From contig NC_054702.1 of NCBI RefSeq assembly GCF_016097555.1, forward strand, positions 80,085,997 to 80,149,996: a stretch of 64,000 bases of DNA. Direction: 5' to 3'. The notes under the pieces were generated by a model. That model was not told the origin of the DNA. It made no database searches and saw nothing but the letters and a program-made list of their open reading frames with translations. This DNA comes from Gigantopelta aegis. Lineage: Eukaryota; Mollusca; Gastropoda; Neomphalida; Peltospiridae. Each line of letters opens with the position of its first letter. The first letter of the stretch is position 1. Both the position numbers and the translations under genes were made by a program. This document shows positions 59,601-64,000 of the stretch, in pieces.

Positions 59601-62534
59601 GTTATCATTGCCTGTGCACGTGCGAGTGTTAAATAGGAATGCTGGTCAACTCGCCCCAAAGCAAACTCGCCCGAGTGTTTGGACAACTCGCTCCAAACTT
59701 TACTGTTATACAGTCTACAGAATATACAGTCTACTATACCACACACCCAATCGTCACTGCCAACGATGTCAACAACAGTTATCATTGCCTGTGCACGTGC
59801 GAGTGTTAAATAGGAATGCTGGTCAACTCGCCCCAAAGCCAACTCGCCCGAGTGTTTGGACAACTCGCTCCAAACTTTACTGTCCGTAAATAATTGTGAC
59901 AAAATTAAAAATCGACGTCTACAACTTTGGTGTCATTTTATTTATTAATATTACAGTGAAACTCCGCTATTATGATCACTTATTAAAGGGACTTATATTG
60001 GTGAGATCTTAATATAGAGATAAATAATAATCTATTACAATGAACTGTCAAGCCTAATTTAACGTTTGCGAGTTTGTTTGTTAAAGAAATTATCAGGCAA
60101 GGCTTTTGGACTCCGACTGGTGTGCATATTCAACAATATTTAATGCACATTAGCTTAAAATGTTGGTATATTAATTTTTAAAATGGTAAAGATATGAGTT
60201 GACTAAACAGTGTGGGGCGAGTTGACCAACCGCGTTGGAGGTGAGTTGACCTGCTCCCATTAAATAGTGATAATTATTTAACTTGTGTTGTATTTTTATT
60301 TCTCTAGTGGATGTAATTATTGTTTGTACAGATTGCTGTCAGGTTAGTAATTTTTTTAAGTCCTCGTCATACGGTCATAAAAGCACCTTATTCATTCCAA
60401 GACCGAACCTTGGTAAAACATTCCAGATGTTTGATTGTGTGGATCCCGTGACAACATAATAATTAGAATTTAATTACAACAGTTTGTAATAAAACTAAAA
60501 CAAGTTCTGTTTCCTTCTTTTGTCTTGTTATTATTGTTTGTATGATATGATAACATGTTTTTAGAGTGCAATTTAAGTAAGTTCTTTTTTAAAACAAAAT
60601 TTGGTCGCAGGCCATTCAAAAGTTGTATGGGCGAGTCAAAGTGTTGCTGTAAAAAAAAATCCCAAGTGCATACCCTGTTATACTGGATTTGAAACTGTTT
60701 CAGGCACTAGACACTAGACCTCTATGAGTCCAAAATATTGGACTTGAGTACTCGAGAGTCAAACTTGACCTGGACCCAAGAATAGGGTACTTGGGTCCAT
60801 TATAATTCCAGCGCTGAACATGGATGCCAAACCATGCCATAGTATTGCATTCCACACATTCGACTTTGGTTTTCCCTCCATGTCTCATAGCCGTACAATA
60901 CAGGCTAAATAGTGGCAAGCATATGGCAAAATAACATAAAATAAATATAATTAAATGAGGGTGATCTTCATGGTACTTGTGGAGAAGCTACTAGGATAAT
61001 ACAGTTTCACGAACCGCAAAACAATAATATTGTCTATTAACATAAAATTAAACATGTTAAAGTGATTTAACTACTTGTCAAGTCTGGCTATACGTTATAT
61101 AACAGACAGCATGTTAATGTTAAATAACGATACATAAAATAATGGCAACAGTTTGAAGCAGTGCTGTCATCGTAAAACAGAAAATTAGCAATGCAACATT
61201 CATAATAACAGCATGACTAACTGCTGTGCTACTCAGGTTTTGTTCACTATAGAACCTTTTCATGGGTTAAAACAATATGGCAACAAAATGATAAATATTT
61301 TACAGTGCCACATTATGTCCAAGTCTATTTTAAATGAGGTGAAAAATGATAAATACTATGAAATCTGACACCAGCATCTTATAAAATGTGGTGTGGACAT
61401 TTCGAGGCCGAAAATGCAACATTGATATTTTAAAGGCTGTCAAAAAGAAAACCCCACAGAATTAAAAAAATTTTTAACAATGATATGAGTGGTAAAAATA
61501 CATACAACCCAATGTGAGACAATGATCACAAGAACAATTTAAAAGCCTCAATGTAGTAATCAGCAGACATTTTCATCTAGTATTGAAGGAGCACAATACA
61601 AAGACATGGCAAAAGTAACATTTGAGTGCCAGAAATTTAAATAAACATTATAGAACTTGCTACCAACCCAAACCAAAATTACTGGCCATAGAACAGATGG
61701 TAGATGTTACAAATATCAGCTGACAAGGTGTGCTTGTATAATGACACATATTTTGCCATGACTATGAAACAATACCAGTTTACTTCATTGGGAACTGCCT
61801 GTAGTATAGTACACATATCTGTTGTAATTGTATGTAAATTTCATCTCACACTGACCTCAAAGGTGTACATTAAATATGTTGAGATTGTACAGTGACGCAA
61901 ATTGGGAAATATATCTTACCGCAATAACTAAATTTTCCATAATTGTTGACTTTTATAATAAAAATTAACACATGCAATATGAACTTTTACAGCAATTCAT
62001 GGACTTTTGAAATTGTGCATGGCAAAGCAAAAAAAAGAAGAAAAGAAAGCACAGGACAAAGTTGATATTTGAAGAAAAAAAATTAGGAGACCAAAACGTA
62101 GGACCATGTGACTTTGTTATTTTGAGCCACAAAATGTGACAATTGGTTCATATAGTGGCACTTAAGATTAATATGAAATTAAGACCAGTGAAAATTGGAT
62201 AAAGTGTTGACAGGTCTGGCCCAACTGTAAAGTTTTTTTTATAAAACTATTAATTATTCATGAAATTATTTTTGCCTCTTTTCATTTTTTAATTTGCAAT
62301 TGGCAAATCTGGCAAGAGCCAGAGATAGCCCTTCTGTGATTTACTGTTACCTGGTCCTGATCTTCCCTCTGATTCTTTGGGTTCATAGTTGCCAACGATC
62401 CCCTTCTTCATAATGGCTACAGGCCCTTCTTTGTTTTCATCATGACTTGGAATGTCACCATTTAAGTTGGGTTGGGGTATTACATTTTCCTGTTTCAAAT
62501 CAGGCACAATTTGATCATGTTTCTTCTTAAAAGT
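40928..62534 (-). CDS. GALNT7: GALNT7-type polypeptide GalNAc-transferase (11 coding exons, 5' end missing)
   Basis: This Golgi enzyme transfers GalNAc to Ser/Thr, and GALNT7 members prefer already glycosylated peptides (family knowledge). Exons 62351-62534, 58695-58833, 57189-57355, 56327-56534, 55298-55471, 53672-53789, 51948-52067, 51210-51431, 50379-50480, 41991-42116 and 40928-41068 join in one frame of 566 residues. Landmarks in order: stem; [51 protein letters not shown] with the DxH metal site; [11 protein letters not shown]...[35 protein letters not shown]; and a C-terminal ricin-type lectin domain. The GIDWDNF and HAGGLFA segments match the insect and nematode GALNT7 group best. The N-terminal membrane anchor exon was not found before 64000. 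Introns hold most of the mobile elements of the right half. Confidence 0.93.
41095..41527 (+). repeat. CATAACT-type dispersed repeat, most complete copy
   Basis: It begins near AAACAAGCATTCTCAGAGTA. It contains two GGGCCATAACTNTGT blocks, then a GACAGACGGATGG stretch, and ends ACCTATAGTCCCCTCGGGTT. Partial relatives occur at 18294, 37741, 38385 and 52095. Neither terminal repeats nor coding capacity were seen, so the class is unknown. Confidence 0.65.
41991..42116 (-). CDS. GALNT7: GALNT7 exon, lectin domain repeat 2
   Basis: It encodes [20 protein letters not shown] followed by [20 protein letters not shown] then DE. An intron of about 8.3 kb, holding a hAT element, separates it from the preceding exon. 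Confidence 0.9.
42411..42566 (+). repeat. SINE family A, inverted, tail half
   Basis: The plus strand shows ATAAAAGATCCCTTGCTACT, CAAATGTTTGACATCCAATA and AGTGGTGTCATTAAACAAAA, the reverse complement of the family A tail and core. Confidence 0.82.
43017..43990. mobile_element. Terminal-inverted-repeat element, about 0.97 kb
   Basis: The left end ACCTATTTCACATTCCATCT faces a right end whose reverse complement is ACCTATTTCACATTTCATTT. Similarity continues with GYRCATKCG. The interior has no transposase-like frame. The target duplication is unclear. Confidence 0.65.
44000..45033. other. GALNT7 intron, nothing recognised
   Basis: AT-rich; a short hydrophobic open frame at 44586-44819 has no family resemblance and is probably chance. 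Confidence 0.4.
45040..47455 (-). mobile_element. hAT DNA transposon, decayed, with 6-bp target duplication
   Basis: The left end CAGGGGTGGAAAATTATTTT faces a right end whose reverse complement is CAGGGGTGGAAAAATACCAT. TGTGAT abuts both (45034-45039 and 47456-47461). Subterminal zones carry repeated GGGCAAGT motifs on both sides, as transposase binding sites often do. It encloses a transposase pseudogene. It inserted into the large GALNT7 intron. Confidence 0.9.
45217..47127 (-). pseudogene. hAT transposase (ZNF862-like), inactivated
   Basis: It starts [20 protein letters not shown], then a TTF-type zinc-finger region ([41 protein letters not shown]). A hAT RNase-H-like domain follows ([49 protein letters not shown]) and then the C-terminal dimerisation part ([17 protein letters not shown]). 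Reading it through needs about three frame changes (near 46970, 46705 and 45710) and one in-frame TGA (near 45465), so it cannot make a full protein. Similar proteins are often annotated as zinc finger protein 862-like in animal genomes. Confidence 0.88.
47462..49851. other. GALNT7 intron, mostly unassigned
   Basis: 47888-48010 shares words with 21765-21900 (GGAATCRGTWRRAATT, ATGCACCYATTG), so a diverged dispersed repeat is likely. An A run lies at 49171-49190. No exon was recognised. Confidence 0.4.
49857..50199. mobile_element. CAGGGCTTCT-ended hAT-like MITE with 5-bp target duplication
   Basis: The left end CAGGGCTTCTAGATTATG and the right end (reverse complement) CAGGGCTTCTAAAAAAAT are inverted. 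TGTAT abuts both (49852-49856 and 50200-50204). GGCTAGTG subterminal repeats are present at each side. Non-coding. Confidence 0.8.
50379..50480 (-). CDS. GALNT7: GALNT7 exon, lectin domain repeat 1
   Basis: It encodes [20 protein letters not shown] then [14 protein letters not shown], the first ricin-type repeat with its CWD and GGNQ. 102 nt, phase 0 to 0. Confidence 0.9.
50528..50603. repeat. CACT / CT microsatellite
   Basis: CACT units grade into a CT dinucleotide run, directly upstream of a GALNT7 exon in gene orientation. Confidence 0.9.
50951..51063. mobile_element. Small foldback MITE, copy 2
   Basis: CTGTGCCCCGTTCCATGAAG at the left is mirrored by CTTCGTGGAATGGGACCCTG at the right, with nested GATCTTAG/CTAAGATC palindromes. 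Same family as 20668-20745. Confidence 0.75.
51210..51431 (-). CDS. GALNT7: GALNT7 exon, end of catalytic domain
   Basis: It encodes [60 protein letters not shown] and [14 protein letters not shown]. The donor is GAG|GTAAGA. Confidence 0.94.
51948..52067 (-). CDS. GALNT7: GALNT7 exon, CSRVGHIYR segment
   Basis: It encodes [20 protein letters not shown] followed by [20 protein letters not shown]. 120 nt, phase 0 to 0. Confidence 0.93.
52095..52364 (+). repeat. CATAACT-type dispersed repeat, split by a later insertion
   Basis: It begins AAACAAGCATTCTGAGTA and carries two CATAACTCTGT-type blocks. It stops at GATAAAGCTA where the element 52365-53556 enters and resumes as AAATTTCAACTCAAAATCCT to about 53600. 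Confidence 0.7.
52365..53556. mobile_element. TIR element carrying a 67-bp satellite array
   Basis: The left end TATACCGTATACGCAAATAT and its inverse at the right are identical over 20 bp and continue with TCGCG-rich similarity. The element split an older dispersed repeat, so its ends are well placed. TATA or TA is the likely target. More than half its length is the tandem array 52756-53402. Non-coding. Confidence 0.82.
52756..53402. repeat. Tandem array of nine 67-bp units plus a partial
   Basis: Units starting GCATGTGCGTGTTCCATC lie at 52756, 52823, 52890, 52957, 53024, 53091, 53158, 53225 and 53292. A truncated copy follows to about 53402. Inner units are essentially identical. The outermost on both sides read GACATCTC where inner ones read GACGTCTC. 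Confidence 0.97.
53672..53789 (-). CDS. GALNT7: GALNT7 exon, Gal/GalNAc-T motif
   Basis: It encodes [20 protein letters not shown] then [24 protein letters not shown] is the hallmark of the family's Gal/GalNAc-T motif. Confidence 0.94.
53900..55297. other. GALNT7 intron, nothing recognised
   Basis: AT-rich intron; GATTTGCAAAAGATRTATTT is repeated in short tandem near 54890-54935. No exon between the two flanking GALNT7 exons is needed by the frame. Confidence 0.4.
55298..55471 (-). CDS. GALNT7: GALNT7 exon, GIDWDNF segment
   Basis: It encodes [40 protein letters not shown] and [17 protein letters not shown]. The pattern is close to insect GALNT7 proteins as remembered. The donor is TATAA|GTGAGT. 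Confidence 0.92.
55583..55736. mobile_element. Foldback MITE (CAGGGC ... GTAAAACCATTGTGGGC family)
   Basis: TTAGCACTAAGAAACAGTAA with AACCATTGTAGGCTATGACG is mirrored by CGTCATAGCCCACAATGGTT with TTACAATTTTGTAGTGCTAA, a stem of about 50 bp around a short loop. The last part of the same family is at 63421-63479. Confidence 0.78.
55785..55955 (+). repeat. tRNA-headed SINE, plus orientation
   Basis: It begins GGGGAGTAGCTCAGTGGAAG, with a clear A-box (TAGCTCAGTGG), then a degraded B box (GGTTTTAGAATCAATC), and ends with GGGTAAAGTGCAAATAAAGG. As a tRNA it lacks a cloverleaf, so it is a SINE head and not a gene. Confidence 0.7.
56327..56534 (-). CDS. GALNT7: GALNT7 exon with DxH metal-binding motif
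   Basis: It encodes [40 protein letters not shown] and [20 protein letters not shown] then [15 protein letters not shown] carries the Asp-x-His that binds Mn2+ in this family. Phase 1 to 2. Confidence 0.93.
57189..57355 (-). CDS. GALNT7: GALNT7 exon, GT-A nucleotide-sugar region
   Basis: It encodes [40 protein letters not shown] and [15 protein letters not shown], the first half of the GT-A fold. The donor is GACAAAG|GTTTGA. Confidence 0.93.
57682..58256 (-). repeat. SINE family A tail, interrupted by a MITE
   Basis: AGTTTGTTTTGTTTAACGAC (57682 on) resumes after the insertion as ACATTGATTTATTAATGATA and CTATTGGATGTCAAACATTT. The inserted MITE is 57708-58183. Confidence 0.82.
57708..58183. 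mobile_element. MITE with about 60-bp terminal inverted repeats and TA targets
   Basis: The left end AGGTCGACGACAGTCACTTT faces a right end whose reverse complement is AGGTCGACGACGGTCACTCT. Similarity continues through CGTACACAATAAA. TA flanks both sides (57706-57707 and 58184-58185). It is 476 bp and non-coding. Its insertion inside a SINE fixes the boundaries. Confidence 0.87.
58695..58833 (-). CDS. GALNT7: GALNT7 exon, start of catalytic region
   Basis: It encodes [20 protein letters not shown] then [20 protein letters not shown] and DTRMEE. It begins after AATTAG and ends GGAGGA|GTATGC in phase 2. Confidence 0.9.
59527..59883. repeat. Tandem duplication of a 177-bp segment
   Basis: CCACACACCCAATCGTCACT recurs at 59562 and 59739, 177 bp apart, and the copies are nearly identical up to TCCAAACTTTACTGT. 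Because 177 is divisible by three, open frames pass through both copies on both strands without being genes. Confidence 0.95.
59636..60252. mobile_element. Possible nested element with tandem GGTCAACTCGCC termini
   Basis: GGTCAACTCGCCCC with CAAACTCGCCC and CAACTCGCTCC at the left faces GGGGCGAGTTGACC and GGTGAGTTGACCTGCTCCC at the right (near 60213-60252). Reverse-complemented, the right end reads AATGGGAGCAGGTCAACTCA. This resembles the border of the 9970-11890 element. Boundaries are uncertain. Confidence 0.45.
60684..62350. other. GALNT7 intron, nothing recognised
   Basis: AT-rich intron after the hAT-like element. No exon-like frame matched the missing parts of the gene. Confidence 0.4.
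62351..62534 (-). CDS. GALNT7: GALNT7 exon, lumenal stem
   Basis: It encodes [40 protein letters not shown] and [20 protein letters not shown] then PG. It is polar and Pro-rich, as expected for a stem. The acceptor is CATTTCAG and the donor is CCAG|GTAACA, phase 1. Confidence 0.85.
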
Positions 62535-63088
62535 CTGAAATGGTAAAAAGATTAAATGAAGCAATCCTGAATAGCTTAACCCCCCCCCCCCCCCCAAAAA
62601 AAAAGAAAAGAAAAAAATACATTTTTGGTAGACTTAATATGAGTAAAAGGTATACAACTCAACTTCCAAGTAGGGATATTTGGAAACATATATGTCAAGT
62701 AAAGCAATTACATTTATCATGTTTGATGGATGATATGCATTACTATGGTGATGTACAGAGCTTCCAAACCACATGCTGCACAAATTTAAGGTGGCACAAA
62801 CTGTTTATCATGAAACATATATTGGTATATCTGTACCGAAAGTCAAGTAGTGTACATTTGTACATCACAGTATATATTTACAGTGATAGAAATAAGCAGA
62901 AATATTCACTAGTCTACTGGACATATACCTCAAGAAATCTACTTGTTCACCAATAGTTTCACTTGTCTATATAAGTGGTTTGTTTCATTCAAATATAAGG
63001 ACTGTGTTTTTGACTGATCAAACATTTTCACTTGTCCACTAGACAACAATTTAAGTACATGTTAGGAATAATTAGGTCAAATATAAGC
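62535..63088. other. GALNT7 5' intron
   Basis: A short C run lies at 62580-62595. No membrane-anchor exon was recognised here or up to 64000. Confidence 0.4.
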
Positions 63089-63413
63089 CTTAGGCCTAAA
63101 AAAAAACGAAAGAAGGGCATTTCCTGTTTCCCGACCTACCCTAATTTTATGTAGTGACCCTGACATTTTTAAAGCAAAAAACCCAAACCAAACAAAAACG
63201 AATAAATAAATAAATTTAAAAATCAAATAAAAATCATGATTCCTGATATTTTGCAATCAGCAATTTAGATTCGTCCCACCTCAGCCGATTATACGGTTTC
63301 TCCTTTTGATGTGATATTATTTTTTTAAATAAATAAAAGAAGCTCCTACCTACCTACCCTATTTTTCTTAAGGATAAAACCTGAAACATTCATTGGTTTT
63401 TAGGCCTTATGTC
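63089..63413. mobile_element. MITE with AGGCCT ends, copy 2
   Basis: The left end TTAGGCCTAAAAAAAAACG faces GGTTTTTAGGCCTTA at the right. CCTACCTACC-type words occur inside, as in the 39167-39387 copy. Confidence 0.55.
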
Positions 63414-63420
63414 TCATGTT

Positions 63421-63479
63421 ACAGCACAATGGTTTTACGATTTCGTAGCACAAAGATAACTTCAAAAATATAGGCCCTG
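63421..63479. repeat. Terminal fragment of the GTAAAACCATTG foldback MITE
   Basis: CAGCACAATGGTTTTACGAT, TCGTAGCACAAAGATAAC and TATAGGCCCTG match one end of the 55583-55736 element and supply its intact CAGGGC terminus in reverse. Confidence 0.65.
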
Positions 63480-64000
63480 ATTGGTAAAAAGGCATCACAA
63501 TACTCTGTGATGTTAATAATACTGGTACATATTATTTTTGTGTCCAGAAGATGAAGTCACTACTAGACAATCGCAACTTTGGTAATCTACCGAATACACA
63601 CCTGCCAAACAGAAATCACAGGTGGAGGGACTTAAAAGAATAAACCAATTAACTAGGTAAAGAGCCAATTTATTATTTCAGTATGTAGGTTTCTGAACTA
63701 TACCGCTGCTTCATGGACAAAACATGATACATCACTGAAAAGTTATTTTGATTTATATTGTAGCCAGTTTAACCGCATTTGGCATTTATTTTGCATAGGA
63801 AAATAATGTATACCTATTTCTTGCTTACTGGATCAAGTCTGGATATAAGTGGCTGGTCACGGTCGTTGACCAGTATAAATTTATCATTTATCAAGCTTTG
63901 ACAGCCACAAAATTAATATTAGTGGTTATTTTGTCCGACACAAAATATAGTATTTCTGTACTGGTAGTCTGTAATGTGCACCTTGCACTAGTGTTGAAGC

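Larger units (their letters stand above)
59051..60677. mobile_element. hAT-like non-autonomous element with 6-bp target duplication
   Basis: The left end CAGGGTGTGCACTTTATGG faces a right end whose reverse complement is CAGGGTATGCACTTGGGAT. TTATAC abuts both (59045-59050 and 60678-60683). GGCGAGTCAAA-type motifs sit just inside both ends. It has no intact transposase. The middle holds the 177-bp duplication and the iteron pair at 59640 and 60213. Confidence 0.83.

Noticed and set aside
59443-59889. 148-residue open frame (and a 125-residue one on the opposite strand)
   Set aside because: Both arise because a 177-bp segment is tandemly duplicated and 177 is a multiple of three; there is no family resemblance and both strands are open.

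Overview
This window is animal nuclear DNA, most likely from a mollusc and plausibly a gastropod. It is AT-rich, has spliced genes with long introns, and carries many copies of tRNA-derived SINEs of a kind common in molluscan genomes. The mollusc call is inference from repeat content and protein resemblance. No database search was possible. No rRNA genes, free-standing tRNA genes, CRISPR arrays or bacterial-style operons were seen.

Four host loci can be supported. (1) Positions 455-7747, minus strand: seven central exons of PRPF39, a U1 snRNP-associated HAT-repeat splicing factor. Its C-terminal exons lie left of the window and its first exon was not recognised. (2) Positions 14683-18806, plus strand: a complete four-exon TMEM179-like four-pass membrane protein of 228 residues, divergent from PRPF39. 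(3) Positions 30883-31884, plus strand: a single-exon class A GPCR of 333 residues with altered family motifs. (4) Positions 40928-62534, minus strand: eleven coding exons (566 residues) of a GALNT7-type polypeptide GalNAc-transferase that runs from just after its membrane anchor to the stop codon. The anchor exon lies right of the window or was not recognised. Splice phases are consistent through all three multi-exon genes. One PRPF39 intron uses a GC donor.

The rest is dominated by mobile DNA. Two Tc1-type elements (23624-25184 and 32278-33684) have intact terminal repeats, TA target duplications and uninterrupted DD34E transposases. A decayed hAT element with a TTF-finger transposase (45040-47455) lies in a GALNT7 intron. 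Several CAGGG-ended elements share unusually short 5-6 bp target duplications. There are many MITEs, some with clean 8-bp or TA duplications, a 3' LINE remnant, and nested SINEs.

The most unusual structures are three. The first is a foldback element at about 9970-11890 whose arms and spacer carry about ten copies of a GGCGATCTCGCC-like motif. The second is a relative of that structure nested in a hAT-like element at 59051-60677. The third is a terminal-repeat element at 52365-53556 filled with nine near-identical 67-bp units, itself inserted in an older repeat. I found no evidence of a multi-gene system. The genes appear functionally unrelated neighbours, and the novelty is in the repeats.
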